This document shows positions 18,640 through 28,486 of a stretch of DNA of 64,000 nucleotides, piece after piece. Below the pieces are notes generated by a model. It was not told the DNA's origin, made no database searches, and worked only from the letters and a program-made list of their open reading frames with translations. The stretch is from 21-14-0-10-47-8 sp966211795. Its GTDB lineage: Bacteria; Bdellovibrionota; Bdellovibrionia; Bdellovibrionales; Bdellovibrionaceae. The translations under genes were made by a program, and so were the position numbers. Each line of letters opens with the position of its first letter. The stretch's first letter is position 1. Location of the stretch: positions 124,001 through 188,000 of the forward strand of contig CBIHNW010000005.1 of the NCBI GenBank assembly GCA_966211795.1, given 5' to 3'.

Positions 18640-21600
18640 TCATGATTTTCCGAGCTTATCTGGCGGCTGCCATCCCTGAGCCGGCCGCACCAAAGTCATT
18701 TCTGAGAATGGGTAGATCACGGCCAATTGGACCTGTTCGGGTTTCGTGATTTTTTTCATTTTGTGCAACGCCCACAGGTAAATTTCCAGTTGCTTGAACG
18801 CTTTGTCCTGAAAACGCGGGCTTCCGGTTTTGTAATCGACCAACCAGATGCGACCTTGCTCGTCCGCTCCCCACAAATCAATCTGACCTTGCAACAGGCC
18901 TTCACCCATTTTCACCGCAAGGCCGTACTCGACATAACCATTGCGAATCACATCCAGCCACAATCCCTGCTGATCCTGCGCTAGGTACCGCAAAGCTTTC
19001 TGATGACCACTGGGCAAATCAGGCAATCCAGTCTGCCAGTCATAGTCTGGATTTTTCATCCAGTGATATTTCAGCGATTCAAAAATCCGGTGAACATCCA
19101 CGCCGGTGACCGCTTTTTGAATGTCTGCCATTTCTGTTTTATGTTTGTCCGGTTCATGGCCCGTCGTGATTTCCAGCATTTCCGTCACCGACACCGTCTG
19201 GGTCTCGGTGGCTGATTTGGATTGGTAAGGCTGGACCTGAACCGCGGTTGCCAATTCCGGCATTTGCATTTTCGTGGCGGCAAAGAGACCTTTTCGCACC
19301 TGATAGCAGAAATTTTCGTATTGATGGTGACCCTCATCCAACTTGAGCGGCATGCGGCCGGCCCAAGATTCGGATTTTGGATCTTGTTTCCAAATCAAGC
19401 TGACGGATTCTTCCGCACGGGTCAAAGCCACGTACAGAACGCGATCTTCCTCTTCCTTCTGGCGGCGCTTCATCGTTTCGGTCAGATTCACGCCGGACAG
19501 CGAAGCCGTCTTCTTCCCTTCTTCGGGCTCTACCAGGCTCAGCGTCCATCGACCCGTCTGCTCGTCATTCAGGAAAAAATCCGGACTGACCGGTGGAGGA
19601 GTTTTCCCCATGCGTGGCAGAATCACGTGCGCAAACTGCAGGCCCTTCGAGGCATGCACGGTCATCAGGTGAACGCGTTTCGGTTCAATGACCGGAACCG
19701 CTTCGCCTTCATCGGACTCTTCAGTTGAAAGAGTGCGCACATCCAGATCCTTCAGAAATTCAAGGTACGAAAATCCGGGCCGACGTTCTTCCGAACGCAC
19801 CATGTGGATTAATTTCCACAGATTGGCTTCGCGTTTTCCCGATGGATCCATGCTCTGGGCGAAATGAAAATATTTTTTCTCGACCAAGAGATCTCGCCAC
19901 AAAGTGCCGACACCTTTTTCCTGCGTCGCCATCAAGGCCTGCAGCAATTCCAAAACCACGGCATGTTTATGAGCCAGGAAACTCTGCCAGTAGGAGCTAC
20001 CGGCTTCTTGGCACCATTCGTACAATGTTTGGTCCGGAACGCGGAACAGCGGTGATCTTAAAATCTGTAACAGATTTCGATTGTCATGCGGGTTGCACAG
20101 AAATTTCAGCAAGGCCAGAGCATCGATGATTTCTCGTTGCTCGAAAAATTGGCCGGCCGACAAAGCCTGCACCGGGATGCCGTTTTGCAAGGCCATCCAG
20201 GCGAGCTCTTCCAGATCACGATTGCTGCGAAACAGAACGCAGATTTTTTCTAACGGCACGCCCTTCTGAATCAGCTCGTGACAACGAAACAGAACGGTTT
20301 CCAATTCTTGATCCGTTTCATTGGCAACGGTCCCGGAAATCTGCGCGGTGATTTCTTTTTTTGCCGCAGTCTTGGACTTCGCTTTAGCGCTTTTCGCTTG
20401 ACCGGCGTCTGGCGCCTCTGCGACCGGCTCCTCGCCCACCACGAAGATTTCGGCGACCGAAAATTTCGGTGAAGCCTCGGGCTCGGCCTTTGGTTTCATT
20501 TTTTGGAATTGGGGGCTGATGCCCGCAAATAGGAAATTGAAAAATTCCAAAAGTTCGGGCTTCGAGCGATAATTCGTGAGCTTCGAAAAAAGCACTCCCT
20601 TTTGGCTTTCCACCAAGGATTCGCGCTGAGAGAAGACCTCGGATCGCGCGCCCCGGAACAGGTAAATGCTTTGCTGGGGATCGCCGACGACAAAGCTTTT
20701 GGCTTCTCCCGAGAGAGCTTTCAGCAGCTCGACCTGTACCGGCGAAGTGTCTTGATATTCGTCGACCAACCAATAATCCCATTGTTTGGAAAAGCTTTGC
20801 GCGGCTTCAGGATGCTGGCGAATCAATCTCAGCGACAAGGTTTCCAGATCCTGCATCGTGATCTCGCCGCTGAAAAGTTTGCTTTCCAGCAAGGCGTCGG
20901 TCAAAGCCTCGGCGCATCTTTGGAAGGTGCCGCAGGTTTGCTCGTGATAATAAAAAAATTCATTGGTCACGCGCCAGTTGTCGAAAAATTTTAGCAGATC
21001 TTTCAGTTCGTCGCGCAATTCAATCACGTTATCAGGAATTGCCTTGGTCTTTTTAGGGGCCGGCAGATTTTCGATGATTGCCGCGAAGTCTGGGTTTTTG
21101 ACGGAAGCTTCACAAAAAGCGGCCAACTCCTGCCAAACTTCGGGAACATCGCTATCGCGAATCACCCAGGCCAAGGCTTTCATCGTCTCGAGCACGGTTT
21201 CTTTTTTACCTTCGAGGTGTTTTTCAAAATCGGCTTTTTGAAAATAAGGAATCTTGCCGTACTGCATTTTCAATCGGAAATACTGACCGAAGGCTTCTTG
21301 CAAATCCGAAAATTCGCAATTCTCGAGCAGGGCCTGCAGGTCGTCGTTGAACTGCGGATTTTTCTGACAGAGCTCGCGAATTTGTTTTTTGATTTGAAAT
21401 CGTTCTCGCGAATCCGGCACGACGATCAATTTAGGACTGAGACCCATGATCGATCCGAATTTCGCCAGAAAGATGCTCAGGATTCCGTGGATGGTCGAAA
21501 TGTGCAGTTGGCTGGGACGTTTCAAAAAGGCGATCAAACCGGGATCGTCCCGCTTCATCGCTTCTTTCATCAGTCGCTCTTTCAGCTCTTGCGTCGCCTT

Positions 21601-21759
21601 GCGGGTGAATGTGGTGACGACAAAGTGCGGATAGCGCTGATGTTTCACGTGAAAATCTTGAGCGAGCTTCAACACTCGCTGTGTCAGTTCCGTCGTCTTG
21701 CCCGCACCGGCACCGGCGCGAACGACGATGTCAATCAATTCAAATGGGGGGCTCTGCAT
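18640..21759 (-). CDS. addA: AddA-type helicase-nuclease subunit
   Basis: This UvrD/RecB-like superfamily 1 helicase starts processing of double-strand breaks with AddB. Visible motifs are the Walker A loop RAGAGAGKTT near the N-terminus, the Walker B box DEYQDTSPVQ, motif III/IV residues GDPQQSIYLFRGA, HASKGLQFAHVI, and motif VI YVALTRAEES. The C-terminal RecB-type nuclease carries LQGQIDLWG and LVDYKTGS. I use the ATG at 21759 (1039 residues, GGAA upstream); an in-frame ATG at 21786 is also possible. Either start overlaps the end of addB, so the two are translationally coupled. Confidence 0.9.
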   Translation of the reverse strand: MQSPPFELIDIVVRAGAGAGKTTELTQRVLKLAQDFHVKHQRYPHFVVTTFTRKATQELKERLMKEAMKRDDPGLIAFLKRPSQLHISTIHGILSIFLAKFGSIMGLSPKLIVVPDSRERFQIKKQIRELCQKNPQFNDDLQALLENCEFSDLQEAFGQYFRLKMQYGKIPYFQKADFEKHLEGKKETVLETMKALAWVIRDSDVPEVWQELAAFCEASVKNPDFAAIIENLPAPKKTKAIPDNVIELRDELKDLLKFFDNWRVTNEFFYYHEQTCGTFQRCAEALTDALLESKLFSGEITMQDLETLSLRLIRQHPEAAQSFSKQWDYWLVDEYQDTSPVQVELLKALSGEAKSFVVGDPQQSIYLFRGARSEVFSQRESLVESQKGVLFSKLTNYRSKPELLEFFNFLFAGISPQFQKMKPKAEPEASPKFSVAEIFVVGEEPVAEAPDAGQAKSAKAKSKTAAKKEITAQISGTVANETDQELETVLFRCHELIQKGVPLEKICVLFRSNRDLEELAWMALQNGIPVQALSAGQFFEQREIIDALALLKFLCNPHDNRNLLQILRSPLFRVPDQTLYEWCQEAGSSYWQSFLAHKHAVVLELLQALMATQEKGVGTLWRDLLVEKKYFHFAQSMDPSGKREANLWKLIHMVRSEERRPGFSYLEFLKDLDVRTLSTEESDEGEAVPVIEPKRVHLMTVHASKGLQFAHVILPRMGKTPPPVSPDFFLNDEQTGRWTLSLVEPEEGKKTASLSGVNLTETMKRRQKEEEDRVLYVALTRAEESVSLIWKQDPKSESWAGRMPLKLDEGHHQYENFCYQVRKGLFAATKMQMPELATAVQVQPYQSKSATETQTVSVTEMLEITTGHEPDKHKTEMADIQKAVTGVDVHRIFESLKYHWMKNPDYDWQTGLPDLPSGHQKALRYLAQDQQGLWLDVIRNGYVEYGLAVKMGEGLLQGQIDLWGADEQGRIWLVDYKTGSPRFQDKAFKQLEIYLWALHKMKKITKPEQVQLAVIYPFSEMTLVRPAQGWQPPDKLGKS

Positions 21760-24401
21760 AGATTTTTCCAATTGCACTCTCCACATCGTTCGGGTTCCAA
21801 AGGAACCGGGTTGAATTGACCTGTTTGAATACCGTTGATCACTTCTTGAATGATGCCTTTGACGGCTTTTAAGAGTTCGGTCTTTTTCTCTTCGGTGATG
21901 CGATTTCCTTTTTTATCCAGATCGAACAAAGTTCCTGCTGCCGGCTCGACTTTCAGGCCTTTGTGGCGATCCATATTTTTCAGGATGTAATAGAAAGCAC
22001 CGATAACTTCTTTGGCTTCCAGACCCGCAATCGCTTCTTCTTCGAGAGCCAACATGTACAAGGCGAGCTGCAGCTGATTTTTCTCCAGCCACTTGTTGTA
22101 ATTCCGGTACTCGCCCGCCGTTAATTTATAATCGATCAACACCAAGCGATTCTGTTGGTCTTCGTCGATGCGATCGATGCGCCCGCGGATTTTCCACTGG
22201 CCTTCTTTCGCCAAGACTTGCCTTTCGCTGTCCCAGAAAAATTCGAAATCTTTTTCCCGCGCCAAAATCTTGGTCTGCGGAAATTTCTGCAGCCACTCTT
22301 GTTCGAAAGACAAAAATCGGCGCGCCAATTTAATATGTCGGTCTTTTAGGCCGCGCCAGATAAAGGCGTCCATCTTCGTAAGTCCCGCTTTTTCGCGAAG
22401 ACCCTCGACCATTTCTTCCAGTTCGGTCTGCGACCATTCAAATTTTCTTGGTTCTTGTCCGAGCTGATCCAAAAGCGCGTGCGCCAGTGAACCACGGGTT
22501 CTTCGATCCACGTCAAAGTCCATCACCGGCAAATCCTGCAGACGAAATAATTTCTGCGTCGCGAAAGTGAAGGCACATTTGCGATAGGCTTCGATCGAAG
22601 ACGGCGACAGTGAGATCGGGCCTTTTAATTGAAGATTCTGCTCCGTCTCGGCAATCGAAAAAGATTCAGATTCCAAGCGCAGCAACGAATCCCAACGCAG
22701 TTTCTCGGGATAGCTCAGCACCTGGCTGAGCTCGTCGGCTTTTTTCAACCACAAAGCACTCGGCGCTTCCGCTCCGCCAGAAAATCCGGTTTGCGGATAA
22801 AAGTAAAGACTGTTCACGCCCTGATTTTCGGAAAGCCAGGCAAGATCAAACTCTAACGAGCTGATCTCGGGATGCTCCAACGCGAAACCCAGCTCATTGG
22901 AGATGGTCATCACTTCTTTCGGCGAAAGCATCGGCGAGGCCGTCGGCTTGAGCATTGATTCCGTCAGACCTAAGAAAATCCGGTGCGTGATCGAGATCGA
23001 GTCCCCAGCCGAAAGATTGGCCAATTGAATGCCGAAGCGATCGCCTTTTTGGATGCGGATTTCTTTCTTGGCGACGATTTGTTCGAGCAAGTGAATCCAA
23101 GATGAAACCCGCATGCTGAGCGAGGCATCCGTATTGCTTAAAATTTCGCGAAAGCAAAGTTCGATCGGCTCGAATTGATTGCGACTTTTCCAGCATTTGG
23201 CCGCAAAGCCCAACCATTCATCACGGGTGATTTCATCATTCAAAGAGAACTGGGACTGAAACGATTTTTCCACCAAAGCATGACGTCTGAGATCTTCAGA
23301 TCCCATCAGCTCGGCGAAAAGAGAATAAAATTCTTCAAAACGAAGTCCGCCTGACTCTTCCACCGGAAACAAGGCCGTTTCCAAATCGGAAAAGCGCACG
23401 TCTTGCGCCGACAAGCGAAGCTGCGACAACCACTGCGCCACCGATGGCAGAATCTGCAAGCGACTGGTGATGTCTTTGGCGTAGGGAATGCCTTCGGCGA
23501 CCAACAAGGGCTGCAGCAAAGGCCAGTACTTTTCCATATCCGGTGCAATCAAAGCGATGGTGTCGGCGGAAATTCCGCTCTCGAGCCATTCTCGCACCAT
23601 TTCGACCGCTTTCTTGGCTTCACCCAACACACCTGAAAAACGCAAGGCTTTGCTGACCGCATCTTTCTTGTGTCCCAGATCCGGCACAGTTCGCTGCTGT
23701 GAAGCTTGGGCTTCGAGAAAATCATAGGGCTTTAGCAAATAGGCGAATTCCGATTTCCATTCCGGTGTTGGTGCCAGCACCCAGATGTCGATGTCGCGAC
23801 TCATGGCTTGGATCAGATCGGCTTCGACCTGCGAGATCTGTGAACCCAAATCAAAGATCAAGGGACGATCCCAAAATTTCTGCCAGTCAAATTCATTTTG
23901 CAGAAACGACGCTGACCACTTCGGCGCGATTTTATTTTGTGCCAGCAGCTCGTGGCAAAATCTTTCGGACAGCAAAAACCATCCGCCCCAACGCTGCAAG
24001 CTTTCCGGATTTTCGTGAAACCATTCACGAACGCGATCGGCGCCGAGATCATGGCAATGCACCGAAGCCATTACGTCCATCATGTCGACGACGGTTTGGT
24101 GGGCACTGTTTCCCAATTTCAGATTGGTGTCGCGTCGGGTTTCTTCTTTCACCCAAGTCGAAATCAATTCGCTGGACACGAATTTCATTTCCGGATGACT
24201 GCGCTTCAGCAGCGTGCGCCACAATTCGCTGGCACGCAGAACACTCAGATCCTCGTAAGAGTCCTGATTGTCCAGAAGCAGGCGCTGAATTTCGAACTTA
24301 TTTCGCAAATCGGAAACGATCCACGTTGCGCGACTGGCATCGAATGCATCTAAGACATCCAATTTTTCGGCGGGAGACTTCAGGCGTGTTATTGTGAGCA
24401 T
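21735..24401 (-). CDS. addB: AddB-type nuclease subunit with Fe-S cysteines
   Basis: This 888-residue partner of AddA lies directly upstream of it and overlaps it. The C-terminal PD-(D/E)XK nuclease region has RGSLAHALLDQLG, GRIDRIDED and VLIDYKLTAG. A Cys at YRKCAF together with the terminal CGECNWKNLC fits the four cysteines that hold the 4Fe-4S cluster in AddB nucleases. No intact Walker A is seen at the N-terminus, which differs from Bacillus AddB and fits the shorter proteobacterial type. It begins 17 bases after the OMP gene at 24419, so it may be read from the same transcript; no clear ribosome site was found. Confidence 0.86.
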   Translation of the reverse strand: MLTITRLKSPAEKLDVLDAFDASRATWIVSDLRNKFEIQRLLLDNQDSYEDLSVLRASELWRTLLKRSHPEMKFVSSELISTWVKEETRRDTNLKLGNSAHQTVVDMMDVMASVHCHDLGADRVREWFHENPESLQRWGGWFLLSERFCHELLAQNKIAPKWSASFLQNEFDWQKFWDRPLIFDLGSQISQVEADLIQAMSRDIDIWVLAPTPEWKSEFAYLLKPYDFLEAQASQQRTVPDLGHKKDAVSKALRFSGVLGEAKKAVEMVREWLESGISADTIALIAPDMEKYWPLLQPLLVAEGIPYAKDITSRLQILPSVAQWLSQLRLSAQDVRFSDLETALFPVEESGGLRFEEFYSLFAELMGSEDLRRHALVEKSFQSQFSLNDEITRDEWLGFAAKCWKSRNQFEPIELCFREILSNTDASLSMRVSSWIHLLEQIVAKKEIRIQKGDRFGIQLANLSAGDSISITHRIFLGLTESMLKPTASPMLSPKEVMTISNELGFALEHPEISSLEFDLAWLSENQGVNSLYFYPQTGFSGGAEAPSALWLKKADELSQVLSYPEKLRWDSLLRLESESFSIAETEQNLQLKGPISLSPSSIEAYRKCAFTFATQKLFRLQDLPVMDFDVDRRTRGSLAHALLDQLGQEPRKFEWSQTELEEMVEGLREKAGLTKMDAFIWRGLKDRHIKLARRFLSFEQEWLQKFPQTKILAREKDFEFFWDSERQVLAKEGQWKIRGRIDRIDEDQQNRLVLIDYKLTAGEYRNYNKWLEKNQLQLALYMLALEEEAIAGLEAKEVIGAFYYILKNMDRHKGLKVEPAAGTLFDLDKKGNRITEEKKTELLKAVKGIIQEVINGIQTGQFNPVPLEPERCGECNWKNLCRAPHLN

Positions 24402-24418
24402 CGAAGAAGTATAAACAA

Positions 24419-25555
24419 CTATCGGCGCTGTTTCAATCGGCGCTTTCGTCCACCGATATCAACGAGATTGAAATTGGGATCCAGTTCCAACTCCATCATC
24501 AACCCGATATTCACGCGCTCTTGCGGTGTCTGCCCCGGGTAAACGCCTTGCTCCACGGTGTATTTTGCTAAATCCAATTGCAGAATAAACAGATTCACGC
24601 CCAAACCATAGGTGGGATAACCTTGGTACAATCCGCTGCGCACATCAAATGGTCCCAGATGGATCTCAGCACCGAGATGAATCTTCTTTCCGATCTGCTC
24701 ATCGGCGTCGGTGATGTGACGATACTCGAAACCGCCGGACACGCCGAGCAAAGGCACCGAGCCATCAAACGTCATTCCTAAAACCAGATTGTCTTTCTGA
24801 CGCTCGGGCGAATCGGTCCCTTTGGTTTTGACAAACGACATGGAACCCACATCCCGCCATGCTAACGAGACGGTTGGATTGAATGGCAGGGCTTCCAATC
24901 GCGAAGTCACCCCCATATCAAGACCGTAACCGACACCTTCATTTTCAATGCTGGTGGCAAGCTCTTTCAAACCATCACTGCCCGATAAATTCGCCAAGCG
25001 ATCGGGTCCAAAAACATAAGGGCCTCCACGACGAGTGACCCGCTTTGCTGCCAATCCCACAGATAAAGCCGGACTGATTTGCACGGCTCCGCCAATGTCG
25101 ACGCCGTAATCGGTTTGAAAAGTCGTATTCAATTGCGGATAAGCCGGATTGTGAAGCATGAATCCCGTTGTTCCCGAATAGAAACCGGCCATGCCAAAGC
25201 ACGGAAGTGTCGCGGCTGCGTATCCCCCTGCCCCGAGCCAAATGTCTTTTCCATAATACGGAGCCAGACCGCTCAGACCTTGCGGGGTCGGCAACGATTT
25301 TGTTCCGTTGTCCGTGAGATCCATGTAGGTTTTCAAATCTCCGACACCAATACGGATGTCGAACAAGGTCATGTTCAAGCCCTTGGCGTAACAAGTGTAG
25401 GCCGGATTTTGCATCAACGATCCCGCATCGTTTTCATTGAAGGCGTAAACACCGCCCATCCCCAACTGACGCAAAGTCTGATTGGGCTCAGAAAACTCTT
25501 TCGCCACTGACATCAACGGCAGAAAGAAAAGCAGTGAAAGAAAAAGTCTTCGCAT
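24419..25555 (-). CDS. FadL/PorV-like outer-membrane protein
   Basis: This 378-residue protein has a signal peptide (RRLFLSLLFFLPLMSVA) followed by RQLGMGGVYAF and QNPAY. The LGMGG...NPA pattern is typical of the FadL/PorV/UPF0164 barrel group. I use the ATG at 25555, whose A is shared with the stop of the upstream lipoprotein gene (TGATG); an ATG three codons earlier is possible. It is third in a minus-strand set with the lipoprotein at 25555-26400 and the related barrel at 26410-27480. FadL relatives carry hydrophobic compounds and PorV relatives act in secretion; the sequence does not decide between these. Confidence 0.8.
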   Translation of the reverse strand: MRRLFLSLLFFLPLMSVAKEFSEPNQTLRQLGMGGVYAFNENDAGSLMQNPAYTCYAKGLNMTLFDIRIGVGDLKTYMDLTDNGTKSLPTPQGLSGLAPYYGKDIWLGAGGYAAATLPCFGMAGFYSGTTGFMLHNPAYPQLNTTFQTDYGVDIGGAVQISPALSVGLAAKRVTRRGGPYVFGPDRLANLSGSDGLKELATSIENEGVGYGLDMGVTSRLEALPFNPTVSLAWRDVGSMSFVKTKGTDSPERQKDNLVLGMTFDGSVPLLGVSGGFEYRHITDADEQIGKKIHLGAEIHLGPFDVRSGLYQGYPTYGLGVNLFILQLDLAKYTVEQGVYPGQTPQERVNIGLMMELELDPNFNLVDIGGRKRRLKQRR

Positions 25556-26400
25556 CAACAGCATGTCACGACACCCACATCAGGACATATGCCAATCCCG
25601 ACCGGAGCCGTTGGATTTGCGGGCCCCGTGTTGAGAAGATCTCGGAAAAGCGCACGATCGGCCGGCGTAATATCCGCGGGCTTTGTCTTACCACACGCGC
25701 CCGGCGATGCCTGGCAAGCGGTGTTCAAAGAGTCTAAGGCACCCGAGATGCTATTGTTTGATAGGACGGCCGTTAGGTACGCAAGATTGGTGGTGATCAA
25801 TCCCAGACCCGTGATCACTTCGTCCAATTTCGCATCCAATAAATTGCTCGCATCATTCGTGCAAACATTGATCTCGGCGGTTCCGTCTCCCAAATTGCCC
25901 GTGCCATTTCGGTCGGCGTAAGCACGAAGGAAAACACCCACCTTCACCATTCCTAAAACGGCCAGAAATAAATTCTGTCCCGGCGTGCGCTGTGCAGGAT
26001 CGGTGCTGATTTCTTCCATCTTGGTTTGCGCCAAGGTGCAAGAGTCCGGGTCCACCGTTTTTCCGGTCCAGGCTTTCATGAAATAAGCAAAGATCGTGGT
26101 GCCGGTCAGGCTGGCGCTTCCCAGCGAAGTGAAATAGTCGATAAAATTCAGGCCGCACTTTCCGGCATAGACACCGGCCCAGGCTTCAATGACGTCGCGA
26201 TGTCCACGAAATTCGCTCGAAAGAGAATTCAGTTTGGTGATGGCTTCATCCCAATTCTGCTCGTCCATCAAAGTTTGCACGTCCTCGAACAAAGCTTCAT
26301 CCGAAGTCTTATTCGACACTCCCTGAAAAATATTTGAACAGCCCAGCATCGACAGGCATAGAAAGATGGAAAGAATTTTTGAGCCGATCTTTTTTTTCAT
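25555..26400 (-). CDS. Cys-rich lipoprotein of unknown function
   Basis: This 281-residue protein has a lipoprotein signal with lipobox SMLGC and ends in a Cys-rich tail (GICPDVGVVTCC). The core has a pair of long hydrophobic helices and several Cys that could form disulphides. It resembles the plus-strand lipoprotein at 27605-28351 in layout: a Cys-containing helix near residue 80, a central hydrophobic helix and a Cys-ending tail. It sits between two FadL/PorV-like barrels with 9-base and 1-base junctions, so it is probably expressed and assembled with them. The function is unknown. Confidence 0.75.
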   Translation of the reverse strand: MKKKIGSKILSIFLCLSMLGCSNIFQGVSNKTSDEALFEDVQTLMDEQNWDEAITKLNSLSSEFRGHRDVIEAWAGVYAGKCGLNFIDYFTSLGSASLTGTTIFAYFMKAWTGKTVDPDSCTLAQTKMEEISTDPAQRTPGQNLFLAVLGMVKVGVFLRAYADRNGTGNLGDGTAEINVCTNDASNLLDAKLDEVITGLGLITTNLAYLTAVLSNNSISGALDSLNTACQASPGACGKTKPADITPADRALFRDLLNTGPANPTAPVGIGICPDVGVVTCC

Positions 26401-26409
26401 TCCCTCACC

Positions 26410-27480
26410 TCAAAATCGAAATGCAAATTTGAAGACGTACCTTCGGTCTTCAACCGGAGTGCCGTCCACGCCCACGTCTTCTCCGTAGCTCGCAATCTGA
26501 AATTGCGTGTGCTCGCTCGCCAGCTCGAATCCGGCGGTCCAGTAATGCTGATTCATGCCCGCACGGAAAAAGAGAAGATCCGAATAGTTGAACTCGTAAC
26601 CAAAGTGATAATATCGCTGCTTGTCGGTCGCGAGACTGGCCTCTTTCATTTTTTGATACTCGAACGTGATCGAGGAGCGACTTTTGTTGTCGTGTATCGG
26701 AAAGAACGCGAGCGCGACGTCCATGTCTTGCGGGACGTCTTTCGGTCTTGTCGCCGTCTGCATGCGAATGCCACTGCCCGCTTTGAATTCGGTGCCGCCA
26801 ATGTCGCGCACCACGGCCGAGATGGTTGGCAGCAAAACAACGGGCGCGGTCATGATGATGCCGGCATCCGAGCCGATGGCCACACCTTCCGACGCATTTT
26901 GATCCAGACTGAAAGGTCCACCGACCGTCAGCACTTTGTCGACTTCGATTCGAGAGATGGCTTTTCCCACCGCGCCGATTTTGATTCGGCCATCGAAAAA
27001 GCGAAGATTCAGGCCCATGACCAGCGCGATATCGTCTTGATAAAAAGTCGTCATCTGGGTGCCCGCCGTGTTCATCTGCGCATCCATCGTTTTGCTGGCA
27101 TGAATGCCAATTCCGAAATTGCGCACAACGAACGAAGGGAAGACCTGTCCTTTGGCATGAAAGTAAGTGTCGCGAGAATAATCCGTCGTGTCCCGGACCT
27201 GCTCGAGGTCGAAGGGATTGGTGAAGGCTTTCGTGTCGTACATGCGTTTCATATTGAAACCGCCATCGAGCTCGGGGTCGATCAAAGTACCGTACGAGTC
27301 ACGCAATTTTCCAAGGCCTGCCGGATTGGACAAAAGCGCCGTTTCGTCATTGACGACGGCGATCGATGCGCCACCCATTCCGAGCGAGCGCGCGCCGTTA
27401 TAGTTCTCGCGCACTTCTTGTGCGTGAGCGGCCATCGCGGCAAAAATCGTAAGAGAAAAAAAGAACATCCTGTTCATCAC
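26410..27480 (-). CDS. FadL/PorV-like outer-membrane protein
   Basis: This 356-residue protein begins with a signal peptide (MNRMFFFSLTIFAAMAAHA) followed by ARSLGMGGASIAV and LSNPAG, the hallmark of FadL/PorV-like barrels. It ends YVFKFAFRF, a terminal Phe expected for insertion by the BAM machinery. It is the first gene of the minus-strand set with the Cys-rich lipoprotein and a second barrel. The divergent lipoprotein at 27605 shares the 124-base upstream region, so the two related systems may share control. Confidence 0.8.
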   Translation of the reverse strand: MMNRMFFFSLTIFAAMAAHAQEVRENYNGARSLGMGGASIAVVNDETALLSNPAGLGKLRDSYGTLIDPELDGGFNMKRMYDTKAFTNPFDLEQVRDTTDYSRDTYFHAKGQVFPSFVVRNFGIGIHASKTMDAQMNTAGTQMTTFYQDDIALVMGLNLRFFDGRIKIGAVGKAISRIEVDKVLTVGGPFSLDQNASEGVAIGSDAGIIMTAPVVLLPTISAVVRDIGGTEFKAGSGIRMQTATRPKDVPQDMDVALAFFPIHDNKSRSSITFEYQKMKEASLATDKQRYYHFGYEFNYSDLLFFRAGMNQHYWTAGFELASEHTQFQIASYGEDVGVDGTPVEDRRYVFKFAFRF

Positions 27481-27604
27481 TCTTCATATCGGAATGAGAT
27501 TTTCCCGACTTGAGACGCCTCGACTGAAACACGACCTTGGGCCTTCAGACTGGACCTGCAAATCTTTATTTTCAAGAATCAACGTTCTCATTTAAAATAG
27601 AGAG

Positions 27605-28351
27605 ATGAGCAAAATCTTATACTCTTCGTTGTTGGTTGGTTTTCTATTTTTGGCTGCGGGCTGCAATAAAGAAACGGACGCGGATAAAATCGCCGACGCC
27701 CAAAGTTGCCTGGACAGGGCAACGGCCCCCGAAGCAGCCGCCTGCGTCTCGAAAGTGGATGGGCTTGAAAGTGAAGGCGCTTACCTGATTCGCTGCGCGG
27801 GAAAATTCGTAAAAGAAGGATTCAACAACGCAACGAAACTGTCGGGCGCGTTGGCCAATATTTCAGGCGATAACAACGGCGGCGCGACTGGCAGCTTGGC
27901 GATGATGTCGGCGCTGACATTTACGACCGAGTCGACACCGGCATTAAATGCGGCCAGCAGCGATGAAGCGGCCGAGTTCTGCACGAAATCAAAATCCAAA
28001 GGGTTAATCTTTTTGGCGGGCCTGACAAAAATTGCGACGTCGATGTGGAGTGTGGCCGAAGCTTTGTCTTTGACCGGCAGCGGAACTCCGCCGACCGCCG
28101 CCGAACTGGCGACGCTGATGACCAACTTGGCTGGCAACACCGAAGCGCAGACGGCGGTCGGCTCTGCTGTCGTGGCGATTTACGATTCGAGCTGTAACAC
28201 TTCCAACGTTTCTGCTCCCGGCAACTATTGCCAACAATTTCGCTCGGCCGTCACCACCGTCTCGGGCGGCACCGACAATCCAGCCGGCATCGGCCAACAG
28301 CTCATGCTGTGCTACACAACTCCGACGGCGCCAGGCTGCTCAGGATTTTGA
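27605..28351 (+). CDS. Cys-rich lipoprotein of unknown function
   Basis: This 248-residue lipoprotein (lipobox LAAGC) diverges from the barrel gene at 26410-27480. It contains about eight Cys in the mature part, ends TAPGCSGF, and appears to be a distant paralogue of the lipoprotein at 25555-26400. The Ala/Ser/Thr-rich, mostly helical body has no catalytic motif. The start is preceded by AGAG at a normal distance and by an A/T-rich stretch that may hold the promoter. It ends 135 bases before the convergent HNH gene. Confidence 0.75.
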   Translation: MSKILYSSLLVGFLFLAAGCNKETDADKIADAQSCLDRATAPEAAACVSKVDGLESEGAYLIRCAGKFVKEGFNNATKLSGALANISGDNNGGATGSLAMMSALTFTTESTPALNAASSDEAAEFCTKSKSKGLIFLAGLTKIATSMWSVAEALSLTGSGTPPTAAELATLMTNLAGNTEAQTAVGSAVVAIYDSSCNTSNVSAPGNYCQQFRSAVTTVSGGTDNPAGIGQQLMLCYTTPTAPGCSGF

Positions 28352-28486
28352 TTTTTCTTGCGGGATTGCGCAAAGCTTCGGCTGAGGGCTCAGCCCCGGC
28401 ACTGAAAGCTTGTACGAACGACAGGGCCTGTGCAGCACGCACGATAAAACCGGCCCGGCGAAATGAACCTTTGTCTACATCGCAAG

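Noticed and set aside
28352..28486. Small gene between the lipoprotein and HNH genes
   Set aside because: Only short frames without ribosome sites; a GGCTGA/TCAGCC hairpin is present but no T-run follows.
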